Shown here: positions 1 through 12,889 of the stretch, one piece after another | Numbering within the stretch: the stretch's first letter is position 1 | How the letters are laid out: the number at the start of each line of letters is the position of its first letter | DNA from: Lineus longissimus | Taxonomy: Eukaryota; Nemertea; Pilidiophora; Heteronemertea; Lineidae | NCBI RefSeq assembly: GCF_910592395.1 | Contig: NC_088310.1 | Location: forward strand, 28,475,491 to 28,539,490 | Direction of reading: 5' to 3' | DNA length: 64,000 nucleotides | Position numbers and translations under genes: made by a program | Notes under the pieces: generated by a model | Told to the model about the DNA's origin: nothing | The model's database searches: none | What the model saw: only the letters and a program-made list of their open reading frames with translations

Positions 1-2360
1 CGGTTCCAATGACCAAATACACCTCCAACCCGACCAAAGGGCCTAATTGCCGTGAAAGACGAATGCTCGGTCCCATGAGTGGTCGTGTTACCTGGGTTCC
101 ACTGTACATGTAAGTCATACTAGTGGAAAAGATGTAATAAAATGTTTGAGGTAGTACATGTATGTGGAAGCAAGATAACAAACCTTTGTGTGCTCAATAC
201 CGAGTTTTGCTGAAACATTTTGAAATATAAGTCAATTGAATACAAATGCTGTAGTTGTGATTTCACGAGTCCAACATGAGACACTGACTATTAACGCCCA
301 GGAACTCAATGTTTTACCTGAAAAGACAATCCTGACAAGCAGCTTCCCTTCTTACCAGTGAATTGTGAAACACTGATTTTTATGGACCATTACTTTAAAT
401 TTGACGGCCCTGCTATTTTCCTAGGGTAGATCAAGAAAGGTTCGGTCCTGCAGCATTTGATGTGTGTTACTACGGTTAGGCGCCACTGGCCGCGTCTTCG
501 GACAGATTGGTGAGTCTAACGATCATTGATTTCCGTGCAAATGTATTCTGAGTGATTGTTATGTGAGCAAACAGTCCTATTGACACATCACGGATTCTTG
601 AGTAGTCGAGAGCTAATCGCTATTAGGAAGGACATGCCACAGCATAGCCGAGAGGACTGACTGAAATATAAGAAAATTGCTCTTTTTGAAAATAAGAACA
701 TATCCCGATATATTGATGGCGTCGGTTTGCCTTGATGATGACTAAGGTAAGGATAAGCCTTTTATCGCCTTTATTGTCAGAATCCACTCCTGCGTGTTCT
801 CATGTACCATGCAGATCCAGCTCTTAATGCAAGGCTTTATGCATATAAACGTGCCACACTATATATGCGTGACGACAGTATTATTCGTGTTCGCTTTGAC
901 TTTTTCATTTCACCTTAAAACGGCTTGTTACCGTCCTATACAAGTACATATAACATTATCACAGCATGTCGCAGCTGTTATTCCATGGAATAAAGTAGAA
1001 CGGGCATCAGATTTTACTCGACCCATCGATCGGTAGGCCTTCGCATCTGCTTCTCATCACAATAATCACAAGGGTGGCTTGTGAAAGCTTGAAGGCCTAA
1101 TTTCGCATGTCATGCAGTCTTGGCTCCAAAGGAAATGCTCACGCAACCGTCGATTCTGGTAAGATAAAGCCAAGATATAATGCAGTTCAATGTAAGTAGA
1201 GTTTCGAGTACTGTTGGTTATCATTTCCATGTCATCTGAGGTAGCGCCCGCCCCGGCTGTCTCGGGCGGGCGTTACTCTTGCCACGGACAGTTCACACTT
1301 GGAGAACTTGACGGTGGCCGCGGTGATGATCGAGTCCTCGCCGATGGTGCCCGCCCGTCTACGTTTATTCTACAATCGACTTGAATAACCTGGTCAATCC
1401 TTCTGCCAGAAATTTGGATACTGTGACTCTCCATTACTGCATAAATTACCGTTCCAGACATTTATATCATTATAATTCTACACGTATTTCCTTTAATCAA
1501 CTTTCCTCGTTACTTCGTTCTCAGCTTTGAGTTACATTGTAGTAGATGATATCAGGGCGTCTCGCTACTAAAAATCAGTCCATTCGCCATCAATCAACAT
1601 AGTTTTCTTAGGAAGAGAGGGAGGGACTGCGTCCGGTATGTACAGTTCTCTTCCTGCTACATGACTTGCATGGATATTGACTCGGCCTAACTGGCTTTGC
1701 ATCGCAACATATGCCCTCACTCCTTCTAAGCCAACACATGGTGATCACTGGTTTTCCGTAGCAGTTCGGCCTCTGGCATTGTAGGTTGATTTGAAGGCTG
1801 TCTGTTGTTTATCCCAGTCACACGGATTCACACGGCTACATCGCGATCCAACTTCATAAAGCAATGATATTTAAACCTTCGATGCGATGTTTTGATAATG
1901 TCATCCTAATATTTAATCATAGAATTAATGCAATTGCAAATGAATATTTATACAAAAGCGACTCGTTCAATTATGGCATTATTGTTAAAGGTAAATCGCA
2001 CTCATAAAATCATGGGACACCAAAATAATAGTGTCTGTTCGAGTTCCCCTTAACTACGTGTTTGACTTCTAAAAGTAAAAAAACCCACATGTGTCCAATA
2101 TTGCCGGTGACCATGCAGGGGGTGAACTACCAAACTACCGGAGCGACTTCATAAATCAATTAACGAGAACGAGTGATCTCGAGAACTTAAAAACGTTGTT
2201 TTGATGTGATATTTGATATTCCGGGTGGCTCAACGAGGAATGCAAATTGGAGTACTTGAAATAATTCTGTTTTGGTATCGGTGGGATTACTCGTAAAGCA
2301 AAGGAAGCTAGCGAAAGTCACATTTGTGGGTTTAGGATTCGTTTGATTGTCATCAATGAT
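1..2360. other. 5' flank of the first K2P gene, no supported gene
   Basis: I see no convincing gene here. The open frames are short, without splice context or family resemblance. One GC-rich patch at about 1240-1370 stands out from the AT-rich surroundings; it begins with a strong hairpin and, read on the minus strand, has a coding-like composition that I could not assign. The first exon of the K2P gene starts at the end of the stretch; no clear TATA box was found near it. Confidence 0.5.
1241..1276. repeat. GC-rich inverted repeat (hairpin)
   Basis: GTAGCGCCCGCCC at 1241-1253 and GGGCGGGCGTTAC at 1264-1276 are complementary over 13 positions with one G/T-type mismatch, around a 10-base loop. 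The stem is almost pure G+C in an AT-rich region. Function unknown. Confidence 0.75.
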
Positions 2361-5300
2361 ATGTCGAAGCAACAGAACCCGTACCTCGATGGGGGCGTCA
2401 AGACTGTAAATACGTCACAACACAAGGTAAGTGTTTAGTAATTTCCACCGTAAATGATAGGGCTTTGATAACATTCACTGTAAATAACTTTCATTCATAT
2501 GCGTAGACATTTCTTATTTCAACTGGTCATCATTCTCACAGAAATGCAATAAATATCCTATCATATATGGGACGTTTTAGCTATCTCTACCATATCACTA
2601 TTTAGTGTCTCGACTGTCTTCGCGGTGTATATCATAGCTCATATCCTAAGACCGCTTTAAAAATGACTTTGAAATCGACACAGAGGCAATGGTATCACGA
2701 CTATCGGTTTTACGAGACATCCTAGTATAACTAGTGGTTTTCAATACACCCCCCCCCCCCCTCAATAACTTGTAATGACGAAGGAGAGAATAATAACCCG
2801 AATCTCAGGAGAGATTCGCGAGTGAAACACTCGTGTTGAGATCTTTTTGACAGCGTGGGCCTGGTGGCCGAGTGGTTAGCATGTCAGCCTTCCACTTCTT
2901 CGCTGTCAGGCGCGTGTACATGACAAGTCAGCTTATCCTTTCTTTATTCATTCCAGGAGAGTGAGAAAGCAGACGACACCCCCAGCGAGGGTTCTTCCAC
3001 TATGAAGTGGAAGATGATCTTGGTTCTGGTGATCGTCCAAGCCATCTATGTCGGTGTGGGAGGCGTCATTTTCCACTTTATCGAGGAACCGAATGAAACC
3101 GCCGTCAGGTCCAACTCGATCACTCTCTCAACTGACTTTCTAAGTGAGTCATGACTATCTCTACCTGAACCACTTGGTGTCAGATATCAGGACAATTTCT
3201 TCGATGTTCATGATATCGGAACATGTCGTTTGAGTCTGGTTGAGTCAACAAACTTTGGCCATACATGCAAAAGCCTCTAGCGCGTGTCCCAACCGAACCA
3301 ATGTGTGTCCTCATGTAGCCAAGGCCTTACATTACGGCAAAAGGGTTTTTGTTGGGGTCTATGAATACTGACAATAAGGCTATCCGGGAACAAGTCGATA
3401 TTTGGCAGACGAACTTATGACTGTTATGTCCTCATTATGGGCCATGATAAGGTTTTTCTTTTGGACATGGTGGATTGGAGGTTAAATCCTGTACATGTCT
3501 GAGTAAAATGGTACATAGTGCAGAGTTGCTTGATGTTGTCAAACGGTGGGTCTGAAAAGCAACTTTCTCTGACAGTGCAAACGAAACCTTCGGCAAACAT
3601 GAAGCACGTACATACATATTTAGCTAAATCCATGTACACGTTAAATGAAGTACACTTCATTTGACAAGTAGACCCATCAATTAGTAGCTTTAGTAAGAAT
3701 TGATTGGGGTTCAGCCGAGTTCTAGTACGCTTTGATAGAAGACCGAACGTGCTAGCGGTTTGTTGTCGGCTTTAGATTTCCCAGCTCAACATTTGAGGTA
3801 AATCTGGGAGGTGACCGAATATCTATGAAGTTATCCCTCAGTCTGTCAATTAAATCGAAATTAAACCACTCACGAAAAAACGCACGACTTAGTATATCCA
3901 CTCGGGTACCGATACGATATAATGGCCTCCATTGAATGGATAAGTTAATCAAGGGGTATTTCTGAGAAACAAAATTTGTCCGTAGATTACCACGTACCGT
4001 GCGACGTCCACTCCTGAATGGATATTTGTCGTCAAATACTGGACTAGTTTGGTACACCGGAAAACGCTTTGCCTTATGCCCCTTACATTTTAGGTCAGTC
4101 TCTTTAAAAGAAACAATATGCCTGTAGTTTTCTTTTAAAATTATCTTCAGGTAACTACAGCTGTATAACACAGGCACAAATGGAGGCATTCGTCAAGGCG
4201 GTCATCATTGCTTACGACCAAGGCGTGCTTACCGGCAATACGACCAGCTCACACACCAACTGGGACTACGCCAGTGCCATCTTCTTCTCAAGTACTGTCG
4301 TTACGACAATCGGTTCGTTCATGTTTGTTTATTAGCAACTGGTATAAGACATGTTTCTGTGTGTTCTCCGATTGGAGAGTCACGGTCCTTCTAGTGACAG
4401 CTATCACTCGTATAGAAACGCTGAGATAAGGGAAATATTACACCGATCTCGGCAGTAATGTTATTTCGCTGTGACGAAACGTCATAGGTTGACGACAATG
4501 AAATTTTGCTTTCATCCATTGAAGATATGCCATCTTCACATTTCAGGTTATGGGAATATAGCACCATCAACGGAAGGAGGCCGCGCCTTCTGTTCTGTCT
4601 ACGCTCTCATCGGAATCCCATTAAATCTCACCCTTCTCGCAGCAATCGGCGAGAAGATGGCGCGAGTTGGTGAACGACTCAAACATATAAAATCATTGAA
4701 AGACAAACCAAGAGCTTGTGTGACAGTCAGGTTGCTCGTCTGTGTAGGTGTGGGTGCCGTCTGCTTGGTATTCGTCCCGTCCGCCATCTTTGTGGCGGTC
4801 GAAGGCTGGACTTATGGAGAGGCATTGTACTATTCCGTGATTACCTTGACAACAGTGGGGTTTGGTGACTATGTGGCAGGTGAGTAACTTGAACAGTCTT
4901 TTCTCTAACACGTTTGATACAATGCCAGTTTAAAGCTAACGGGTCAAATATTCCTTCGTAATGTATATGAATCTTTTGCTGATACCAATTACACCCAGTG
5001 TGCAACTATGCTGGGCACCGTTTAGTGCACTTCGCGAGAACGCTCTTAGTCTGTATTGAGTCGGTGCAGTGACAAAGCTCCAGAATGTTTTCAGCGATGA
5101 TTGGCGTTACACATTCACTTGACATGACTAAAGGTGTCGTCCTCAATCCTGAAAATTCTTCATTCATTTACAGGCTATAAGTACTCTGGAAATCTGCGCA
5201 GTCTCTACCGCATCACCCTAAGCTTTTGGATCGTGTTTGGCTTGGCCTGGGTGGGCTGGCTCATCGGCGATGCCCAGGAGTTTGGCACCACCGTCATAAC

Positions 5301-5935
5301 AAGAATAGGCTCTGTAAAACACTGCAAGGAGGATCTGAAAAAGGAGGATAAGAAGAGTGGAGACGACAATCGGAGTATTAAAGTAAGTACGATGTTATCA
5401 TAGCCTGCAAGTTTTTCTATGATGCAAAATGGTTACTTCAAGCCCTCGATCACATATTAGACTAGAGTCGTCCACATGAGTTGCGGTGTCTGAGCGCGGC
5501 TGAGTTGTGGACGTCCTCACCTCAGCCGCCAGCAGTTTCTTGGATGGGCAGGTGAAGGGACATGCCTTGGTGTTGATAGAGAGTTGATAGATGTTAGAAA
5601 CCACAGCCACATCTTAAGCCACGAGTCCTTTAATACCGAAAGTGGTTTCGTCTGGAAATAACTGATGATTTATTTCCGTCCAAGTCTCCGGTAGTCGGGA
5701 CAGCCGATCAATCTTGAAAATAATGTGCTCGACGCGGGACTGATATCGTAACCAAGAGGATTGTCGTGTCCCGCAACTTCTGCAGCATGACAGGCTGTGG
5801 AAGAAACAGCCGAGACAGACCACCATAGAAACTCACGAACTCATTTTCTAATCTCTTATTTTCCTTACTTTTGTCCAGGACGACAAGAGAGGTCAAACGA
5901 ATGAAATGATGATGAGTTCAGTGGAAGACGCCTAA
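2361..5935 (+). CDS. Two-pore-domain potassium channel (K2P, TREK/TALK-like), tandem copy 1
   Basis: A six-exon model gives 337 aa: 2361-2426, 2957-3143, 4151-4312, 4547-4879, 5174-5382, 5879-5935 (stop TAA). All junctions are GT..AG and phases agree. K2P channels dimerise in the plasma membrane and carry background K+ current. Visible parts: TM1 about residues 42-62; an extracellular cap with Cys89 in FLSNYSC, placed like the cap cysteine of TREK channels; N-glycosylation sites at Asn68, Asn86 and Asn114; first selectivity filter TIGYG at 137-141; second filter TVGFG at 241-245 within TLTTVGFGDYVAG; TM4 about 263-281 (WIVFGLAWVGWLIGD). The EGWTYGEALYYSVITLTT region resembles TREK/TRAAK more than TASK. 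The C-terminal tail is short, unlike TREK. The start is the ATG at 2361, the only one giving a frame into exon 2. Exon 2 is almost identical to that of copy 2. Channel class is sure; subfamily is inferred. Confidence 0.92.
2865..2875 (+). other. tRNA-like A-box in intron 1 of K2P copy 1
   Basis: TGGCCGAGTGG matches the RNA polymerase III A-box consensus TRGYNNANNGG exactly and continues as GTTAGC, as in tRNA-Ser/Leu heads. No B-box (GGTTCGANNCC type) follows before exon 2, so this is not an intact tRNA. It is most likely the truncated head of a tRNA-derived SINE, or chance. Confidence 0.35.
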
Positions 5936-6176
5936 GTAAAGATGTCCATTTCGATTTGAGCATGTTTTTGGGCGCCTGGGGTCTTCAGCTCGCGGTCAAC
6001 ACGAGAGAAACTCAAGACACATAGTGCCAAAGTGAGCCAGCTTATCACAGATCAGAATATCTCTTCTAGGGGGTCATTCTACGCCGGCGTCACTATGGGA
6101 ATATTCAGCCTGTCGTCTGCTATCTGATGACCCAAAGGATAGTTGGAACAAGTTGCAGAAAGAGTGTTCAGACGGT

Positions 6177-6292
6177 TGTCGTCGTCATCATCATCTTTGT
6201 ACTCATCATCGACATCATGATCGCCATCGTCATCATCATCGCAATAATCATTTTTGTCATTCCCATCATTATCATCATAATCATCAGTTTCG
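6177..6292 (+). repeat. Imperfect ATC trinucleotide microsatellite
   Basis: A run dominated by CAT/ATC triplets with scattered interruptions lies in the probable 3' UTR of K2P copy 1, between the stop codon and the AATAAA signal. Confidence 0.75.
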
Positions 6293-6384
6293 ATCTGACG
6301 TAATCAGTAGTTGATCTATTTGATCTTTTATAATGTTTTTATTGAGTTGTTTGTATTCTTCCTATTTTTTAATACGTTTTGTTG

Positions 6385-6390
6385 AATAAA
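6385..6390 (+). terminator. Polyadenylation signal of K2P copy 1
   Basis: AATAAA lies about 450 bases after the stop codon at 5933-5935 in an AT-rich stretch, the first canonical signal downstream of the gene. It implies a 3' UTR of roughly 470 bases. Confidence 0.6.
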
Positions 6391-8109
6391 GTCAATACAC
6401 TAATGGTCTAACTGACTGTATCTTTTTCATTACGCTTCATATTGACTTCATTTACGTCATAAGTATTATATTTCTTCTAATTACAACCTCCTCGCTACAG
6501 GTAATTATCGAGTTTCCACGTGGGCATCAATAATTTGATATCGGAAATGTACGGCTTACATCACGCTGAATCTGAAAATGTGTTGTGGAGTATGCAATTA
6601 GTGCCACTGACATAAGACTACTGCCTTAGGTGCAGCACCCAGTCTATACCAGCTGATGTTAAACTATTGATTTTGGTCTTAAACGGTGTTTATTGATGCG
6701 TTTCCATGACTTTGAGGAGTTGATACACCGCGCGGTTACATGGGTTTCTACGTTAATGGGGTGACATATCACCATATGCTCCACTTCAAGGCGTATTTGG
6801 GGACCTACCATCCTCCACTGGCCATGCAATCATCAGTCTTGTAACACAACTGGGGCTGACTGGCTGACTTTGAGAAGATTTCATATCAGTTCTTCACTGG
6901 GCCACTGCCGTGTGTTAGCGCAGATAAGATAAGGTGGGCTTTTGATAGATGGGAAGAGGCCTTCAAATCAATAGTTGAGTCGTGTTTAGTACACGACGAC
7001 CGTTCTGTATCAAATAGTTAAGGTTGGGTATGTAACAAATCTCCGGTGAAAATGAACCTTTTCACGGTGTGTCAGGGATCGGTGTAATTATGAAGGCAAC
7101 AGAGACGCGAGGAGTGGGTATAAATGCAGCAGGGATACGGGCCGACTCCCCGTCGTCCTGGCGAAAAAGAGCGCTGGGGACGCATGATGAACGATGTTAT
7201 TCACCATACGAATTGGTAAGATTTCATGGACAATCTTTCACTTCACGATGACGCATGTGCCCGTTAAAAGTTCAGCGCACGTCTATCATACAGGTGGCGA
7301 AATCGAGCGTGCTAGTGTAATGAGGTCCAATCGTAATAACACTCGGATTTCACAATATTCTGCAAGTTTTCCTCAAATCGGTTTGAACAAGCTTTCGAGC
7401 CCGTTGGTGCAAGAGGTGGTAATTTACTACAGGTGTTGGACCTGGTGATGCCATTTGAATGCACACCAATCAGATACCGCCGGGGTTAGAATGTTGAGAT
7501 GGAAATTCCTCTTAAATCAATACCAACACTTTCTTGGAGAGAGGGGACACAGTAGGCCGAACCTCACCGCTCCTTACTAACCAATGTTTTGTATCGGTCA
7601 TGTTGTGATGTCTTGGCCAGGAAGGTCAAGGTGAACTTCACAGGGCGGAGTCACGTTTTCATAGATGGAAGACTAATATACTTAACCTCCTTCCTCAAGC
7701 TCTTCACATTTTTGATAACTGCCCTCGAAATGCCATTCATTCACTCACCTATTCACTCATTGCAAATGAACGCATTCCAATTAACCGACAGGCTGGATAC
7801 GGAAAAAAATTGATACAAAGAAAACCGCGGGTGTCAGCGACTTTCACTGACTTTTCAAGCAGCGCGACATGTAACCAGGAAACCCACGGAACAGTCGAAA
7901 GGCACTAAATATTGTATATCAGGCAGTGGCCCGATCAACAAAGGAGGCCAGATTAAAGCACGTTAATATCGATTGGAAATCAGGTCGCTAACATAGCAAT
8001 TGGCAGCTTTCTAAAGTTGACCATGATGTGTATTGTACGTTAGGATATTGTGAAGTTTCTTGTTATGGTGTGAGGAATATGTTTGTCTGAGAGAGTCCCG
8101 TTTGTGAAA
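6391..8109. other. Intergenic spacer between the two K2P genes
   Basis: I see no supported gene here. Open frames such as those at 7069-7251 and 7589-7813 have no splice context or recognisable motif. The promoter of K2P copy 2 must lie here or in the last few hundred bases, but no TATA box stands out. Confidence 0.5.
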
Positions 8110-11100
8110 ATGTCAAAGCCAGTCGGACACGGTGATGTGGTTGTTGAGGTAAGTATGTTAAGGGGGTTGTACATGTACACGTTTAACCTATTGTCGTTGA
8201 TTGTGTTGTGTTGTTTGATATGATATAAAATTAGTCAGGTCACCCTTTCTTCATCCATTCCAGGAGAGTGAGAAAGCAGACGACACCCCCAGCGAGGATT
8301 CTTCCACTATGAAGTGGAAGGTGATCTTGGTTCTGGTGATTGTCGAAGCCATCTATGTCGGTGTGGGAGGCGTCATTTTCCACTTTATCGAGGAACCGAA
8401 TGAAACCGCCGTCAGGTCCAACTCGATCACTCTCTCAACTGATTTTCTAAGTAAGCCATGATTTCTTGGGTCGACTAAATACTAGTAATCTTAGTACCAC
8501 CACTGAAAAGGGCATTTTCTAGGTCACTATAAGTCTCGGTATTGCCTGTATACTTTGAAATCATCGGTCACAGATAAGGCCTGGGATGCGCATACAAACC
8601 ATGAACCACAAACCATAGGCCTGATATGTGAAATCCTAGAAAGGATATTAAAGTAATGTTACTAAGGTCCTTCTTTGAATTGAGGGCATCTTGTGTGATC
8701 AGCGAGCGGTTTTGAAGGTTATTACATGTTAATTTGGAAATGTTAAAGACACTCGACCAAGTTTTAACCTCTTAAAAGGTCTGACTCAACTTTTTTTATC
8801 ACACCATGGCGTCAAAAACAGCTGAAACCCCTTATTTCAGGGAACTACAGCTGTATTAAACCAGCTGAAATGGAGGCGTTCGTCAAGGCGGTCATCATTG
8901 CTTACGACCAAGGTGTGCTTACCGGCAATACGACCAGCTCACAGACCAACTGGGACTACGCCAGTGCCATCTTCTTCTCAAGCACTGTCGTTACGACAAT
9001 CGGTAAGTATAGCAACTGGTGAAAAGCAGGCAGCTCTCAGATCAACTAGGACGACCCAAGTTCTATTCTTTCCAAACACAGCCTGTCGTTACCACAACAA
9101 ATAGATTTTGCAGCTACGAACACTCGTTACACGGAATTATGACGTTAAGAGTTCTTTTCCAGTGGTTCCGATCTCTCATATCAAGAAACACAAATTGCTT
9201 GTGTCGCAGTCTTTGTCCAGAGACTCTATGGCCAGTGACACACCTGTTGTTTCTGAATCAGTGAGTGTCCATTCCATCAATATCAGTGCATGGCCAGGTA
9301 TCAAACAGTGTCTTCTCCTTTCAGGCTATGGTCACATCTCACCATCAACGGGAGGAGGCCGCGCCTTCTGTTCAGTTTACGCTCTCATCGGAATTCCGAT
9401 AAATCTCATCCTTCTCGCAGCACTCGGCGGGAAAATGGCAAAAGCCGGTGAAAAACTAAGACATTTAAAATCACTGAAGGACAAACCAAGAGCTTGTATG
9501 ACTGTTCGGTTGCTTGTCTGTTTTGGTGTTGGCTTCATATTTTTTGTATTTATCCCGTCCGCCATATTTGTGGCGACTGAAGGCTGGACTTATGGAGAGG
9601 CAGTGTACTATTCAGTCATCACATTGACCACGGTGGGATTTGGAGATTTTGTAGCAGGTTAGTTGATATTTTTTTCTCTTAAATTAGCAGTTGTTTGAAG
9701 TGTCGGTGATTTTGGGACAAAGTGACTTTTTGACGAAGACGAAGAGTATTTGATCGCGAAATCACCCTATTGTAACAGTTGCTCCCCAGTACCGGTGCTG
9801 AGGATGCACATTGACTTCAAATTCAGACATAATTTTCATTATGTTCTTGTCCTATTCAGGTCTGGACTACTCTGGTAATTTGCGAGGTCTTTACCGCATA
9901 TCGATAAGCTTTTGGATCGTGATTGGCCTGGCCTGGGTGGGCTGGCTGATCGGCGATGCCCAGGAGTTCGGCACGACCGTCATATCAAAGATAGCGTCCA
10001 AGGAAAGCCAAAAAAGCGAGAAAGACGAGGAGAAGCGGAACGGTGATGATAATAGGAACCTTGAGGTAAGCACGATGAAGTCATAGCCGTTTCATCGTGT
10101 CGGCAGATGCTATTCTTAGCTACCTAATGAGGCAAATCGATAACCTCTCAGGCCTTCCAGATACTCCCGATTAATTCGAAGTGCTCCGGGTGCAAATAAC
10201 TTGGTGCATGAGGTTCAAAATTCTTGAAAAACATTTTCAACAGTTCCCATAACAAGACCAAGCTGTGACTGTGTTAGTTCCGGCGATCCCCGGTATTGCG
10301 CTGGTTGACACCCTTTCGGTTCTGCTGGTTCAGGTTGCTGGTCTCCTCCTTCATGTTTACTTTTAACTCGGATTTGAATCTCCGTAGCGGTTTTCATAGA
10401 GAGGCCTACAGGTATCACGTGTGTATCATAAATATGTACCGCAGTGCGATGACACAACTTTCTTTAACCGTGTCGCAACCCACATCTATACTCTATCAGT
10501 TATTGATAAAATACCTTTGATATTGATGTTACCATTTCGTCAGTGTGGTGAGATGATTCCGTCCCAGTAACCAGCAGTTGACTGCATACGTGTCAATGGA
10601 TGTGCATGCTTAGTAACCAAGGAGACATTAATCTCTAACAACAAGGCAAGCATGTGAAAGATAATAATCAATTCTCACCAACCTCCGCTTGTGGTAATGC
10701 CATTTTAATTGATCTTAAAGTATCAATGTCGTCTGTTAGAATTCCTCCAAATCTTGCTTTTTTATTCTCGCAGCTTCACCGTAATTACGAAATGACCACC
10801 TACTTATAGCGGTGCCATCCAAACTGGTAAATGAGACTTTAATTGGAATGCTTAGCTGTGTAAATCACTGTGTTGTTTGTGGTGTTGTCCTTTAGTTCGG
10901 TCCGGTAATGCTTCCGAATGTCCCGTTATAAATTATATGTCATCCGACTCTGCGGTCATCTTAGCGTGTGAGAATACTTGGGTAGAGCATGGCAGGGATC
11001 TTTGTAGAATGGGGATGTGGGGCATCATTTTTCTGTAAAGGCTTCGGTGCATGAGCTTTTTACCAATGTCCATTAGTTTCTCCTGTATATGCTTATATTT

Positions 11101-11482
11101 CGCAGCTTGATTTCAGAACACATGGTTTAAGGAAGGTCCTCCTTGCTTATTGTTAGCTTTTTATACATGACAGTGCTATTAAACTCGTCTCCTCTTAATA
11201 GTTCAAAGCGAACACTTTCCCCAAGCAAATATGTGATTACTGTTATGAATAGTTTTATGATAAAGGTTTCTGATTTGATATTTATATAATAGGATGCAGG
11301 AAAGCGACCGTGCGGCGGGGAAAAAAACTATTGTGAAATCAAAAATAGATTGAACGACCCCATCTCTACAGCTCATCTTCTTTCTGCCGCGCATTGTTAA
11401 TATTTTCAATACTCTCTTTTTATAGGATCATAAACGGGGTAAAACGAATGAGGTGATGATGTCCTCTGTGGATGACGCCTGA
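8110..11482 (+). CDS. Two-pore-domain potassium channel (K2P, TREK/TALK-like), tandem copy 2
   Basis: The six-exon model repeats the design of copy 1: 8110-8148, 8264-8450, 8841-9002, 9325-9657, 9860-10065, 11426-11482 (stop TGA), giving 327 aa. Exons 2, 3, 4 and 6 have exactly the same lengths as in copy 1 (187, 162, 333, 57), and every phase matches. Filters are TIGYG (residues 128-132) and TVGFG (232-236, in TLTTVGFGDFVAG); the cap NYSC motif and the GNTT glycosylation site are kept. The N-terminus before exon 2 differs completely (13 residues against 22), and the charged tail after TM4 has diverged, though the last residues (MMSSVDDA) are similar. Exon 2 differs from copy 1 at about four bases while exon 4 differs at roughly a fifth of sites. 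An intact second channel subunit is very likely; whether the two proteins can pair is unknown. Confidence 0.92.
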
Positions 11483-11944
11483 GTGAGGAAAGATTTCAAC
11501 CGGATTTCGTCAATATTCAGGACTTCTGTCAGTGGTCCACGAAGAGGGACTTGAGACACTATCAAAGCAGGCAAGCAGGGTATATAATTCAGTGAATATA
11601 GACGGCAGTTTCATGTCTAATACGGCATCGCCACAAGTGTAAAGTATGGGGAAGTGTCGTCTGCTACATAACAGCCTTATGAAATAGTTGGAGCAACGTG
11701 ATGAACCTTTGATTCAAAAGGAGGCGCAACAGGTGGCAACCAAAACGGAACTGTGCTAAGCCGTCTGTCCCGTACAGTGAGGCCATATCAAAGAAGCGGG
11801 GGCGACGTCCTTGGAGGTTCTCCCGAGTGTAGACTTGCTAGGGGAGTGCCCGAAAGCGCCATGGGTTACTCCAGTTCCCCACTCATTCCTGTTGAATGCA
11901 AACCCGTCTGCTGGATGTGATGAGTGGGTCTGGCGCGGACCAGT

Positions 11945-12197
11945 CCATCCGCAGCCGATCTAATTATGCAATGTTTTGAGGCGGCGCTGGATGTCTTGCG
12001 CAAGTGTTTTCAATCTATAACATTCCCATTGGTGAAAACGGTTCAGGTTTACAGCCGTCATTAGCGACCATCCGTAGCCGATCTAATTATGCAATGTTTG
12101 GAGGCGGCGCTGGATGTCTTGCGCAAGTGTTTTCAATCTATAACATTCCCATTGGTGAAAACGGTTCAGGTTCACAGCCGTCATTAGCGACCATCCG
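11945..12197. repeat. 123-bp tandem duplication in K2P copy 2 3' region
   Basis: The block starting CCATCCG, including CCGATCTAATTATGCAATGT, appears at 11945 and again at 12068, and a third CCATCCGTAG begins at 12191. The period is 123 bases, with only a few differences between copies. It lies between the stop codon and the first AATAAA, so it is probably in the 3' UTR. Confidence 0.85.
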
Positions 12198-12382
12198 TAG
12201 ACGACTGTTATCATGATCGCAGTTATCCAAGGATAATTGGTTTGTTTGTGATGATACTCGTGCCATTATTCAATCCAATTTGTTGTATCGATTATAAGAC
12301 CGTATAAATTTGTGGTTGTATCTACGTAGCTCAGCTTTCAATAATAGGTTCATGATGTATTATCGCGTTTCAATACATTTTC

Positions 12383-12388
12383 AATAAA
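12383..12388 (+). terminator. Candidate polyadenylation signal of K2P copy 2
   Basis: AATAAA about 900 bases after the stop codon, in an AT-rich stretch. It would give a longer 3' UTR than copy 1. Confidence 0.45.
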
Positions 12389-12559
12389 TGATTATTGCTG
12401 CATAAAGTCAGACTTTGTATGTATGAACAGATATACCCGATTAAGTCACGAAAAGGCAACCCCGAAACAACCGATATGGAGATTCAACCTCGGTGACCAA
12501 AATCAACCTTAGGTTACCAAGGGTATAGTAGACCCTTTCACCAGTCGCCTCCACTCATA

Positions 12560-12707
12560 ACAGAGACTGGTACGTTACGGCAATTCACTCGTCGATCATG
12601 AACTTCATTTGGGGGCGTAAGCTTCCGGTGTCCAGTACAGAGACTGGTACTTTACCGTAATTCACTCGTCATGAACTCGATTTAGGGTCGTAAGCTTCCG
12701 GTGTCCG
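12560..12707. repeat. 77-bp direct repeat, two copies
   Basis: ACAGAGACTGGTAC begins at 12560 and 12637. Both copies continue through a CAATTCACTCGTC or TAATTCACTCGTC segment to GTAAGCTTCCGGTGTCC. The copies have a few substitutions and a small deletion. Confidence 0.75.
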
Positions 12708-12889
12708 GCCAAGGGTTTTTTCTGTAGGATGGGTAACCTCGAGCCAAATGAATAAGCTGAAATACCAGAGCGCTCGGTATGGACAGTGCATCCAGTGTAT
12801 GCACTGAAAATGTATGGCTCGCCTCGGGTAAATCACGAGGCTTCATCGTCCCTCCGCTGCGCTTCGAACCCATAACCAGTGTCACTACC

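Noticed and set aside
3752-4189. 145-codon minus-strand frame in K2P copy 1
   Set aside because: It overlaps exon 3 in antisense, lacks splice structure and recognisable motifs, and has no counterpart in copy 2.
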